In this document: positions 36,654 to 48,526 of the stretch, piece after piece
Layout: each line of letters opens with the position of its first letter
How positions within the stretch are numbered: position 1 is the stretch's first letter
NCBI GenBank assembly: GCA_022747635.1
Contig: JAKTNV010000630.1
Coordinates: forward strand, 27,817-91,816
DNA from: Hetaerina americana
Taxonomy: Eukaryota > Arthropoda > Insecta > Odonata > Calopterygidae
Length of the DNA stretch: 64,000 nucleotides
Reading direction: 5' to 3'
The notes under the pieces: generated by a model
Database searches by the model: none
What the model was told of the DNA's origin: nothing
The model's input: only the letters and a program-made list of their open reading frames with translations
Position numbers and translations under genes: made by a program

Positions 36654-36964
36654 TTTGGGTTCTAGGTGAAAATCTCACTCGACACAAATCAAACAAAAAT
36701 GTTTCCATGGTGTGTATTGTTGTTCATTTTCATCAAATAAACAAAATTAAATCCAGAATAAATCCTGAAAGACAAGAAATGAGCATAAAAGATGCTTCAG
36801 CGCAAGTGTTTTTCTTACTATAAGAGCCCAAATTTCAAAAATATTGCGAAAAACCACAATCTTTATTTTAGAGTGAATGTTTGAGGTGTATAGAAGGCAT
36901 TTATTTCATTTTTAGAAAATTTAATTTTTCACATTTTTCCATTAAAACTACCAATACCCCCCCC
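36654..36964 (+). repeat. Single B-type monomer between module beta and the GAAGGACAAG pair
   Basis: This unit has AAATCCAGAATAAATCC, GTTTTTCTTACTATAAG and the B right half (TTTCAAAAATATTG, CTTTATTTTAG). It ends in CCATTAAAACTACC in place of CCATGAAAAGTGCC. That ending leads into the duplicated monomer pair that follows. Confidence 0.8.
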
Positions 36965-37588
36965 TTTGGGTTCTAGGTGAAAATCTTAGTCGACACAATT
37001 CAAACAAAAATGTTTCCATTGTGTGTATTTTTGTTCATTTTCATCAAATAAACAAAAAAAAAACCCAGAATAAATCCTGAAGGACAAGAAATGAGCATAA
37101 AAGATGCTTCAGCGCAAGTGTTATTCTTACTATAAGAGCCCAAATTTCAAAAATATTGCGAAAAACCACAATCTTTATTTTAGAGTGAATGTTTGAGGAG
37201 TATAGAAGGCATTTATTTCATTTTTAGAAAATTTAATTTTTCACATTTTTCCATGAAAACTACCAATACCCCCCCCTTTGGGTTCTAGGTGAAAATCTTA
37301 GTCGACACAATTCAAACAAAAATGTTTCCATGGTGTGTATTCTTGTTCATTTTCATCAAATAAACAAAAAAAAACCCAGAATAAATCCTGAAGGACAAGA
37401 AATGAGCATAAAAGATGCTTCAGCGCAAGTGTTATTCTTACTATAAGAGCCCAAATTTCAAAAATATTGCGAAAAACCACAAACTTTATTTTAGAGTGAA
37501 TGTTTGAGGTGTATAGAAGGCATTTATTTCATTTTTAGAAAATTTAATTTTTCACATTTTTCCGTGAAAAGTGCCAATACCCCCCCCC
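36965..37588 (+). repeat. Recent single-monomer duplication (two B-type units)
   Basis: Monomers at 36965 and 37277 (312 bp apart) share a variant set rare elsewhere: AAAACTACCAATAC leader, AATCTTAGTCGACAC, CACAATTCAAAC, a run of eight to nine A before CCCAG, and GAAGGACAAG. They differ at a few bases, for example CCATTGTGTG against CCATGGTGTG, GAGGAGTAT against GAGGTGTAT and AATCTTTA against AAACTTTA. A third partial match (A-run plus GAAGGACAAG) lies near 37992-38025 inside an S-like unit. Confidence 0.88.
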
Positions 37589-38532
37589 TTTGGGTTCTAG
37601 GTGAAAATCTCACTTGACACAAATCAAACAAAAATGTTTCCATGGTGTGTATTCTTGTTCATTTTCATCAAATAAACAAAATTAAACCCAGAATAAATCC
37701 TGAAAAACAAGAAATGAGCATAAAAGATGCTTCAGCGCAAGTGTTATTCTTACTATAAGAGCCCAAATTTCTAAAAATATTGCGAAAAACCACAATCTTC
37801 TTTTTTGGAGTGAATGTTTGAGGTGCATAGAAGGCATTTATTACATTTTTAGAAAATTTAATTTTTCACATTTTTCCATGAAAAGTGCCAATACCCCCCC
37901 CCCTGGGGTTCTAGGTGAAAATCTCACTCGACACACATCAAACAAAAATGTCTCCATGGTGTGTATTGTTGTTCCTTTTCATCAAATAAACAAAAAAAAA
38001 CCCAGAATAAATCCTGAAGGACAAGAAATGAGCATAAAAGATGCTTCAGCGCAAGTGTTCATGTTACTTAAAGAGCCCAAATTTCTAAAACTATTGCGAA
38101 AAGCAACAATTTTCAGTTTTAGAGTGACTGTTTCAGGTGTATAGAAGGCATTTATTACATTTTTTGAAAATTTAATTTTTCACATTTTTCCATGAAAAGT
38201 GCCAATACCCCCCCCCTTTGGGTTCTAGGTGAAAATCTCACTCAACACAAATCAAACAAAAATGTTTCCTTGGTGTGTATTGTTGTTCATTTTCATCAAA
38301 TAAACAAAATTAAACCCAGAATAAATCCTGAAAGACAAGAAATGAGCATAAAAGATGCTTCAGCGCAAGTGTTATTCTTACTATAAGAGCCCAAATTTCA
38401 AAAATATTGCGAAAAACCACAATCTTTATTTTAGAGTGAATGTTTGAGGTGTATAGAAGGCATTTATTTCATTTTTAGAAAATTTAATTTTTCACATTTT
38501 TCCGTGAAAAGTGCCAATACCCCCCCCCCCCC
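37589..38532 (+). repeat. Three monomers: C/A hybrid, S/Q hybrid and B
   Basis: The first unit begins as C (CACTTGACAC) and continues as A. The second begins CCCTGGGGTTCTAGG (an altered TTTGGG), is S type on the left (ACACATC, ATGTCTCC, TTCCTTTTC) and Q type on the right, with ACTATTGCG and GAGTGACTG as in the C' unit near 21020. The third is B (CACTCAACAC, CCTTGG). The block shows multiple exchanges within about 1 kb. Confidence 0.78.
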
Positions 38533-40085
38533 TTTTGGTTCTAGGTGAAAATCTCACTTGACACAAATCAAACAAAAATGTTTCCATGGTGTGTATTCTT
38601 GTTCATTTTCATCAAATAAACAAAATAAAACTCAGAACAAATCCTGAAAGATAAGATATGAGCATAAAAGATGCTTCAGCGCAAGTGTTCATGTTACTAA
38701 AAGAGCCCAAATTTCTAAAAATATTGCGAAAAGCAACAATTTTCAGTTTTAGAGTGAATGTTTCAGGTGTATAGAAGGCATTTATTACATTTTTTGAAAA
38801 TTTAATTTTTCACATTTTTCCATGAAAAGTGCCAATATCCCCCCTTTGGGTTCTAGGTGAAAATCTCACTCAACACAAAACAAACAAAAAATTTTCCATG
38901 GTGTGTATTGTTGTTCATTTTCATCAAATTAACAAAATTAAACCCAGAATAAATCCTGAAAGACAAGAAATGAGCATAAAAGATGCTTCAGCGCAAGTGT
39001 TAATGTTACTATAAGAGCCAAATTTCTAAAAATATTGCGAAAAGCAACAATTTTCATTTTTAGAGTGAATGTTTAAGGTGTATAGAAGGCATTTATTTCA
39101 TTTTTAGAAAATTAATTTTTCACATTTTTCCGTGAAAAGTGCCTTTGGGATCTAGGTGAAAATCTCACTCGACACAAATCAAACAAAAATGTTTCCATGG
39201 TGTGTATTGTTGTTCATTTTCATCAAATAAACAAAATTAAACCCAGAATAAATCCTGAAAGACAAGAAATGAGCATAAAAGATGCTTCAGCGCAAGTGTT
39301 ATTCTTACTATAAGAGCCCGAATTTCTAAAACTATTGCGAAAAGCAACAATTTTCAGTTTTAGAGTGAATGTTTCAGGTGTATAGAAGGCATTTATTACA
39401 TTTTTTGAAAATTTAATTTTTCACATTTTTCCATGAAAAGTGCCAATACCCCCCCCCTTTGGGTTCTAGGTGAAAATCTCTCTCCACACAAATCAAACAA
39501 AAATGTTTCCTTGGTGTGTATTCTTGTTCATTTTCATCAAATAAACAAAATTAAACCCAGAATAAATCCTGAAAGACAAGAAATGAGCATAAAAGATGCT
39601 TCAGCGCAAGTGTTATTCTTACTATAAGAGCCCAAATTTCAAAAATATTGCGAAAAACCACAATCTTTATTTTAGAGTGAATGTTTGAGGTGTATAGAAG
39701 GCATTTATTTCATTTTTAGAAAATTTAATTTTTCACATTTTTCCGTGAAAATTGCCAATACCCCCCCCCCTTTGGGTTCTAGGTGAAAATCTCACATGAA
39801 ACAAATCAAACAAAAATGTTTCCATGGTGTGTATTCTTGTTCATTTTCATCAAATAAACAAAATAAAACTCAGAACAAATCCTGAAAGATAAGATATGAG
39901 CATAAAAGATGCTTCAGCGCAAGTGTTCATGTTACTAAAAGAGCCCAAATTTCTAAAAATATTGCGAAAAGCAACAATTTTCAGTTTTAGAGTGAATGTT
40001 TCAGGTGTATAGAAGGCATTTATTACATTTTTAGAAAATTTAATTTTTCACATTTTTCCATGAAAAGTGCCAATACCCCCCCCCC
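38533..40085 (+). repeat. Module beta (C-D-E-B-F), copy 6
   Basis: Monomers start at 38533 (C, after a 13-C run, TTTTGG instead of TTTGGG), 38845 (D, after TATCCCCCC), 39144 (E), 39458 (B, CTCTCTCCACAC) and 39771 (F, CACATGAAAC). The E unit has lost 12 bp at its leader: GTGCC runs directly into TTTGGGATC, so it has no C-run. Confidence 0.87.
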
Positions 40086-43000
40086 TTTGGGTTCTAGGTG
40101 AAAATCTCACTCGACACACATCAAACAAAAATGTCTCCATGGTGTGTATTGTTGTTCCTTTTCATCAAATAAACAAAATTAAACCCAGAATAAATCCTGA
40201 AAGACAAGAAATGAGCATAAAAGATGCTTTAGCGCAAGTGTTATTCTTACTATAAGAGCCCAAATTCTAAAAATATTGCGAAAAACCACAATCTTCTTTT
40301 TTGGAGTGAATGTTTGAGGTGTATAGAAGGCATTTATTTCATTTTTAGAAAATTTAATTTTTCACATTTTTCCATGAAAAGTGCCAATACCCCCCATTTG
40401 GGTTCTAGGTGAAAATCTCACTCGACACAATTCAAAAAAATATGTTTCCATGGTGTGTATTGTTGTTCATTTTCATCAAATAAACAAAATTAAACCCAGA
40501 ATAAATCCTGAAAAACAAGAAATGAACATAAAAGATGCTTCAGCGCAAGTGTTATTCTTACTATAAGAGCCCAAATTTCTAAAAATATTGCGAAAAACCA
40601 CAATCTTCTTTTTTGGAGTGAATGTTTGAGGTGCATAGAAGGCATTTATTACATTTTTAGAAAATTTAATTTTTCACATTTTTCCATGAAAAGTGCCAAT
40701 ACCCCCCCCTTTGGGTTCTAGGTGAAAATCTCACTCGACACAAATCAAACAAAAATGTTTCCATGGTGTGTATTGTTGTTCAATTCATCTAATAAAAAAA
40801 TTAAACCCAGAATAAATCCTGAAAGACAAGAAATGAGCATAAAAGATGCTTTAGCGCAAGTGTTATTCTTACTTTAAGAGCCCAAATTTCAAAAATATTG
40901 CGAAAAACCACAATCTTTATTTTAGAGTGAATGTTTGAGGTGTATAGAAGGCATTTATTTCATTTTTAGAAAATTTAATTTTTCACATTTTTCCGTGAAA
41001 AGTGCCAATACCCCCCCCCTTTGGGTTCTAGGTGAAAATCTCACTTGATACAAATCAAACAAAAATGTTTCCATGGTGTGTATTCTTGTTCATTTTCATC
41101 AAATAAACAAAATAAAACTCAGAACAAATCCTGAAAGATAAGATATGAGCATAAAAGATGCTTCAGCGCAAGTGTTCATGTTACTAAAAGAGCCCAAATT
41201 TCTAAAAATATTGCGAAAAACCATAATCTTCTGTTTTAGAGTTAATGTTTGAGGTGTATAGAAGGCATTTATTTCATTTTTAGAAAATTTAATTTTTTTC
41301 TTTTTTCCATGAAAAGTGCCCCCCCCCCTTTGGGTTCTAGGTGAAAATCTCACTCGACACAAATCAAACAAAAATGTTTCCATGGTGTGTATTCTTGTTC
41401 ATTTTCATCAAATAAACAAAATTAAACCCAGAATAAATCCTGAAAAACAAGAAATGAGCATAAAAGATGCTTCAGCGCAAGTGTTATTCTTACTATAAGA
41501 GCCCAAATTTCTAAAAATATTGCGAAAAACCACAATCTTCTTTTTTGGAGTAATGTTTGAAGTGTATAGAAGGCATTTATTTCATTTTTAGAAAATTTAA
41601 TTTTTCACATTTTTCCATGAAAAGTGCCAATACCCCCCCTTTGGGTTCTAGGTGAAAATCTCACTCGACACAAATCAAAAAAATATGTTTCCATGGTGTG
41701 TATTGTTGTTCATTTTCATCAAATAAACAAAATTAAACCCAGAATAAATCCTGAAAAACAAGAAATGAACATAAAAGATGCTTCAGCGCAAGTGTTATTC
41801 TTACTATAAGAGCCCAAATTTCTAAAATATTGCGAAAAACCACAATCTTCTTTTTTGGAGTGAATGTTTGAGGTGCATAGAAGGCATTTATTTCATTTTT
41901 AGAAAATTTAATTTCTCACATTTTTCCATGAAAAGTGCCAATACCCCCCCCTTTGGGTTCTAGGTGAAAATCTCACTCGACACAAATCAAACAAAAAATG
42001 ATTCCATGGTGTGTATTCTTGTTCATTTTCATCAAATAAACAAAATAAAACTCAGAACAAATCCTGAAAGATATGATATGAGCATATAAAGATGCTTCAG
42101 AGCAAGTGTTCATGTTACTTAAAGAGCCCAAATTTCTAAAAATATTGCGAAAAGCAACAATTTTCAGTTTTAGAGTGAATGTTTCAGGTGTATAGAAGGC
42201 ATTTATTACATTTTTAGAAAATTTAATTTTTCACATTTTTCCATGAAAAGTTCCAATACCCCCCCCCCCTTTGGGTTCTAGGTGAAAATCTCACTCGAAA
42301 CACATCAAAGAAAAATGTCTCCATGGAGTGTATTGTTGTTCCTTTTCATCAAATAAACAAAATTAAACCCAGAATAAATCCTGAAAGACAAGAAATGAGC
42401 ATAAAAGATGCTTCAGCGCAAGTGTTATTCTTACTATAAGAGCCCAAATTTCTAAAAATATTGCGAAAAACAACAATCTATATTTTTGAGTGAATGTTTG
42501 AGTTGTATAGAAGGCATTTATTTCATTTTTAGAAAATTTAATTTTTCTCATTTTTCCATGAAAAGTGCCAATACCCCCCCTTTTGGTTCTTGGTGAAAAT
42601 CTCACTCGTCACTGATCACACAAATGTATCCATGGTGTGTATTCTTGTTCATTTTCATCAAATAAACAAAATAAAACTCAGAATAAATCCTGAAAGATAA
42701 GTTATGAGCATAAAAGATGCTTCAGCGCAAGTGTTATTCTTACAATAAGAGCCCAAATTTCTAAAAATATTGCAAAAAAACCACAATCTTCTTTTTGGAG
42801 TGAATGTTTGAGGTGTATAGAAGGCATTTATTTTCATTTTTAGAAAATTTAATTTTTCACATTTTTCCATGAAAACTGCCAATACCCCCCCTTTGGGTTC
42901 TAGGTGAAAATCTCACTCGACACAAATCAAACAAAAATGTTTACATGGTGTGTATTCTTGTTCATTTTATCATCAAATAAACAAAATTAAACCCAGAATA

Positions 43001-43521
43001 AATCCTGAAAGACAAGAAATGAGCATAAAAGATGCTTCAGCGCAAGTGTTATTCTTACTATAAGAGCCCAAATTTCAAAAAATATGCGAAAAACCACAAT
43101 CTTTATTTTAGAGTGAATGTTTGAGGTGTATAGAAGGCATTTATTTCATTTTTAGAAAATTTAATTTTTCACATTTTTCCGTGAAAATGCCAATACCCTC
43201 CCCCCTTTGGGTTTTAGGTGAAAATCTCACTTGACCCAAATCAAACAAAAATGTTTCCATGGTGTGTATTCTTGGTCATTTTCATCAAATAAACAAAATA
43301 AAACTCAGAACAAATCCTGAAAGATAAGATATGAGCATAAAAGATGCTTCAGCGCAAGTGTTCATGTTACTAAAAGAGCCCAAATTTCTAAAAATATTGC
43401 GAAAAGCAACAATTTTCAGTTTTAGAGTGAATGTTTCAGGTGTATAGAAGGCATTTATTACATTTTTAGAAAATTTAATTTTTCACATTTTTCCATGAAA
43501 AGTGCCAATACCCCCCCCCCC
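40086..43521 (+). repeat. S, Ak, B, hybrid, A and T-like monomers with elevated divergence
   Basis: The first unit is S (ATGTCTCC, GATGCTTTAGCGC). It is followed by Ak, a B unit with CAATTCATCTAATAAAAAAA, a Q/P hybrid (near 41032), A and Ak as in module alpha (near 41329 and 41639), a C unit, an S/T unit (near 42273, CTATATTTTTGAG and GAGTTGTAT), and a unit near 42584 with a strongly changed start (CTTGGTG, CGTCACTGATCACAC). Near 42969 TTTATCATCAAAT carries an extra three bases. Single-base indels are more frequent than in 14-34 kb. Only satellite is present. Confidence 0.78.
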
Positions 43522-44771
43522 TTTGGGTTCTAGGTGAAAATCTCACTCGACACACATCAACAAAAATGTCTCCATGGTGTGTATTGTTGTTCCTTTTCAT
43601 CAAATAAACAAAATTAAACCCAGAATAAATCCTGAATGACAAGAAATGAGCATAAAAGATGCTTCAGCGCAAGTGTTATTCTTACTATAAGAGCCCAAAT
43701 TTCTAAAAATATTGCGAAAAACCACAATCTTCTTTTTTGGAGTGAATATTGAGGTGCATAGAAGGCATTATTTCATTTTTAGAAAATTTAATTTCTCACA
43801 TTTTTCCATGAAAAGTGCCAATACCCCCCCCATTGGGTTCTAGGTGAAAATCTCACTCGACACAAATCAAACAAAAATGTTTCCATGGTGTGTATTCTTG
43901 TTCATTTTCATCAAATAAACAAAATAAAACTCAGAATAAATCCTGAAAGATAAGATATGAGCATAAAAGATGCTTCAGCGCAAGTGTTCATGTTACTAAA
44001 AGAGCCCAAATTTCTAAAAATATTGCGAAAAGCAACAATTTTCAGTTTTAGAGTGAATGTTTCAGGTGTATAGAAGGCATTTATTACATTTTTAGAAAAT
44101 TTAATTTTTCACATTTTTCCATGAAAAGTGCCAATACCCCCCCCCCTTTGGGTTCTAGGTGAAAATCTCACTCGACACAGATCAAACAAAATGTCTCCAT
44201 GGTGTGTTTGTTGTTCCTTTTCATCAAATAAACAAAATTAAACCCAGAATAAATCCTGAAAGACAAGAAATGAGCATAAAAGATGCTTCAGCGCAAGTGT
44301 TATTCTTACTATAAGAGCCCAAATTTCTAAAAATATTGCGAAAAACCACAATCTTCTTTTTTGGAGTGAATATTTGAGGTGCATAGAAGGCATTTATTTC
44401 ATTTTTAGAAAATTTAATTTCTCACATTTTTCCATGAAAAGTGCCAATACCCCCCCCTTTGGGTTCAAGGTGAAAATCTCACTCGACACAATTCAAACAA
44501 AAATGTTTCCATGGTGTGTATTCTAGTTCATTTTCATCAAATAAACAAAATAAAACTCAGAATAAATCCTGAAAGATAAGATATGAGCATAAAAGATGCT
44601 TCAGCGCAAGTGTTCATGTTACTAAAAGAGCTCAAATTTCTAAAAATATTGCGAAAAGCAACAATTTTCAGTTTTAGAGTGAATGTTTCAGGTGTATAGA
44701 AGGCATTTATTACATTTTTTGAAAATTTAATTTTTCACATTTTTCCATGAAAAGTGCCAATACCCCCCCCC
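43522..44771 (+). repeat. S-C' dimer repeat, two copies (~625 bp period)
   Basis: S units start at 43522 and 44147 and C' units at about 43832 and 44458, giving offsets of 625-626 bp. Both S units have ATGTCTCC, TTCCTTTTC and the rare GTGAATATT before GAGGTGCATAG. The first copy has single-base losses (ATCAACAAAAATG, GAATATTGAGG, GGCATTATTTC). The second has GTGTTTGTTG. The C' leaders are CATTGGG and TTTGGGTTCAAGG; the second reappears near 51023. Confidence 0.82.
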
Positions 44772-46020
44772 TTTGGGTTCTAGGTGAAAATCTCACTCGA
44801 CACAAATCAAACAAAAATGTTTCCTTGGTGTGTATTGTTGTTCATTTTCATCAAATAAACAAAATTAAACCCAGAATAAATCCTGAAAGACAAGAAATGA
44901 GCATAAAAGATGCTTCAGCGCAAGTGTTATTCTTACTATAAGAGCCCAAATTTCAAAAATATTGCGAAAAACCACAATCTTTATTTTAGAGTGAATGTTT
45001 GAGGTGTATAGAAGGCATTTATTTCATTTTTAGAAAATTTAATTTTTCACATTTTTCCGTGAAAATTGCCAATACCCCCCCCCCTTTGGGTTCTAGGGGA
45101 AAATCTCACTCGACACAAATCAAACAAAAATGTTTCCATGGTGTGTATTCTTGTTCATTTTCATCAAATAAACAAAATTAAACCCAGAATAAATCCTGAA
45201 AAAACAAGAAATGAGCATAAAAGATGCTTCAGCGCAAGTGTTATTCTTACTATAAGAGCCCAAATTTCTAAAAATATTGCGAAAAACCACAATCTTCTTT
45301 TTTGGAGTGAATGTTTGAAGTGTATAGAAGGCATTTATTTCATTTTTAGAAAATTTAATTTTTCACATTTTTCCATGAAAAGTGCCAATACCCCCCCTTT
45401 GGGTTCTAGGTGAAAATCTCACTCGACACAAATCAAAAAAATATGTTTCCATGGTGTGTATTGTTGTTAATTTTCATCAAATAAACAAAATTAAACCCAG
45501 AATAAATCCTGAAAAACATGAAATGAACATAAAAGATGCTTCAGCGCAAGTGTTATTCTTACTATAAGAGCCCAAATTTCTAAAAATATTGCGAAAAACC
45601 ACAATCTTCTTTTTTGGAGTGAATGTTTGAGGTGCATAGCAGGCATTTATTTCATTTTTAGAAAATTTAATTTCTCACATTTTTCCATGAAAAGTGCCAA
45701 TACCCCCCCCTTTGGGTTCTAAGTGAAAATCTCACTCGACACAAATCGAACAAAAATGTTTCCATGGTGTGTATTCTTGTTCATTTTCATCAAAAAAACA
45801 AAATAAAACTCAGAATAAATCCTGAAAGATAAGATATGAGCATAAAAGATGCTTCAGCGCAAGTGTTCATGTTACTAAAAGAGCCCAAATTTCTAAAATA
45901 TTGCGAAAAGCAACAATTTTCAGTTTTAGAGTGAATGTTTCAGGTGTATAGAAGGCATTTATTACATTTTTTGAAAATTTATTTTTTCACATTTTTCCAT
46001 GAAAGTGCCAATACCCCCCC
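44772..46020 (+). repeat. B followed by a truncated alpha module (A-Ak-C')
   Basis: Units start at 44772 (B, CCTTGG), 45085 (A, CTAGGGG and GAAAAAACAAG with one extra A), 45398 (Ak, GTTGTTAATTTTC and AAACATGAAATGAAC) and 45711 (C', CTAAGTG, CAAATCGAAC, CATCAAAAAAAC). The alpha module does not continue to B and C but runs into the duplicated trimer. Confidence 0.82.
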
Positions 46021-47125
46021 TTTGGGTTCTAGGTGAAAATCTCACTCGACACAAATCAAACCAAAAATGTTTCCATGGTGTGTATTGTTGTTCATTTTCA
46101 TCAAATAAACAAAATTAAACCCAGAATAAATCCTGAAAGACAAGAAATGAGCATAAAAGATGCTTCAGCGCAAGTGTAATGTTACTAAAAGAGCCCAAAT
46201 TTCTAAAAATATTGCGAAAAACCACAATCTTCTTTTTTGGAGTGAATGTTTGAAGTGTATAGAAGGCATTTATTTCTTTTTTAGAAAATTTAATTTTTCA
46301 CATTTTTCCATGAAAAGTGCCAATACCCCCCCTTTGGGTTCTAGGTGAAAATCTCACTCGACACAAATCAAAAAAATATGTTTCCATGGTGTGTATTGTT
46401 GTTCATTTTCATCAAATAAACAAAATTAAACCCAGAATAAATCCTGAAAAACATGAAATGAACATAAAAGATGCTTCAGCGCAAGTGTTATTCTTACTAT
46501 AAGAGCCCAAATTTCTAAAAATATTGCGAAAAAACCACAATCTTCTTTTTTGGAGTGAATGTTTGAGGTGCATAGCAGGCATTTATTTCATTTTTAGAAA
46601 ATTTAATTTCTCACATTTTTCCATGAAAAGTGCCAATACCCCCCCTTTGGGTTCTAAGTGAAATCTCACTCGACACAAATCGAACAAAAATGTTTCCATG
46701 GTGTGTATTCTTGTTCATTTTCATCAAAAAAACAAAATAAAACTCAGAATAAATCCTGAAAGATAAGATATGAGCATAAAAGATGCTTCAGCGCAAGTGT
46801 TCATGTTACTAAAAGAGCCCAAAATTCTAAAAATATTGCGAAAAGCAACAATTTTCAGTTTTAGAGTGAATGTTTCAGGTGTATAGAAGGCATTTATTAC
46901 ATTTTTTGAAAATTTAATTTTTCACATTTTTCCATGAAAGTGCCAATACCCCCCCTTTGGGTTCTAGGTGAAAATCTCACTCGACACAAATCAAACAAAA
47001 ATGTTTCCATGGTGTGTATTGTTGTTCATTTTCATCAAATAAACAAAATTAAACCCAGAATAAATCCTGAAAGACAAGAAATGAGCATAAAAGATGCTTC
47101 AGCGCAAGTGTTAATGTTACTAAAA
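45255..47125 (+). repeat. 935-bp (3-monomer) tandem duplication
   Basis: Monomer starts 45398, 45711 and 46021 recur at 46333, 46646 and 46956, each exactly 935 bp later. Shared rare markers are AAACATGAAATG, GCATAGCAGGC, CTAAGTG, CAAATCGAAC, CATCAAAAAAAC and CCATGAAAGTGCC. The monomer at 46021 is chimeric: through TACTAAAAGAGCCC it matches 46956, and from ACCACAATCTTC with TTTGAAGTG it matches the A unit at 45085. The crossover lies between about 46190 and 46224. Confidence 0.92.
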
Positions 47126-48526
47126 GAGCCCAAATTTCTAAAAATATTGCGAAAAACCATAATCTTCTGTTTAAGAGAGAATGTTTGAGGTGTATAGAAG
47201 GCATTTATTTCATTTTTAGAAAATTTAATTTTTCACATTTTTTCCGTGAAAATTGCCAATACCCCCCCCCTTTGGGTTCTAGGTGAAAATCTAACTTGAC
47301 ACAAATCAAACAAAAAGTTTCCATGGTGTGTATTCTTGTTCATGTTCATCAAATAAACAAAATAAACTCAGAACAAATCCTGAAAGATAAGATATGAGCA
47401 TAAAAGATGTTTCAGCGCAAGTGTTCATGTTACTAAAAGAGCCCAAATTTCTAAAAATATTGCGAAAAGCAAACAATTTTAAGTTTTAGAGTGAATGTTT
47501 CAGGTGTAAAGAAGGCATTTATTTCATTTTAGAAATTTTAATTTTTCTCTTTTTCCCATGAAAAGTGCCAATACCCCCCCCCCCCTTTGGGTTCTAGGTG
47601 AAAATCTCACTCGACACAAATCAAACAAAAATGTTTCCATGGTGGTTATTCTTGTTCATTTTCATCAAATAAACAAAATAAAACTCAGAATAAATCCTGA
47701 AAGATAAGATATGAGCATAAAAGATGCTTCAGCGCAAGTGTTCATGTTACTAAAAGAGCCCAAATTTCTAAAAATATTGCGAAAAGCAACAATTTTCAGT
47801 TTTAGAGTGAATGTTTCAGGTGTATAGAAGGCATTTATTACATTTTTAGAAAATTTAATTTTTCACATTTTTCCATGAAAAGTGCCAATACCTTAGCCCC
47901 CCCTTTGGGTTCTAGGTGAAAATCTCACTCGACACAAATCAAACAAAAATGTTTCCATGGGGTGTATTCTTTTTCATTTTCATCAAATAAACAAATAAAA
48001 CTCAGAATAAATCCTGAAAGATAAGATATGAGCATAAAAGATGCTTCAGCGCAAGTGTTCATGTTACTAAAAGAGCCCAAATTTCTAAAATATTGCGAAA
48101 AGCAACAATTTTCAGTTTAAGAGTGAATGTTTCAGGTGTATAGAAGGCATTTATTTATTTTTAGAAAATTTAATTTTTCACATTTTTCATCAAAAGTGCC
48201 AATAACCCCCCCCTTTGGGTTCTTGGTGAAAATCTCACTCGACACTAATCAAACAAAAATGTTTCCATGGTGTGTATTCTTGTTCATTTTCATCAATGAA
48301 CAAAATAAAACTCAGAATTAATCCTGAAAGACAAGAAATGAGCATAAAAGATGCTTCAGCGCAAGTGTTAATGTTACTAAAAGAGCCCAAATTTCTAAAA
48401 ATATTGCGAAAAGCAACAATCTTCGATTTTAGAGTGAATGTTTCAGGTGTATAGAAGGCATTAATTACATTTTTAGAAAATTTAATTTTTTACATTTTTC
48501 CATGAAAAGTGCCAATACCCCCCCCC
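46956..48526 (+). repeat. Indel-rich C-type stretch (five monomers)
   Basis: Units start at 46956, 47271, about 47587, about 47905 and about 48217. They carry many single-base or small changes absent from neighbours: AAAAAGTTTCC, CATGTTCATC, AAATAAACTCAG, GCAAACAATTTTAAG, GGTGGTTATTC, TTTATTTATTTTTAG, CATCAATGAAC and TTTTTCATCAAAAG. The unit near 47905 has the CCTTAGCCCCCC leader seen near 1857 and 8512. The stretch is either an old, poorly homogenised segment or one with residual consensus errors. Confidence 0.78.
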
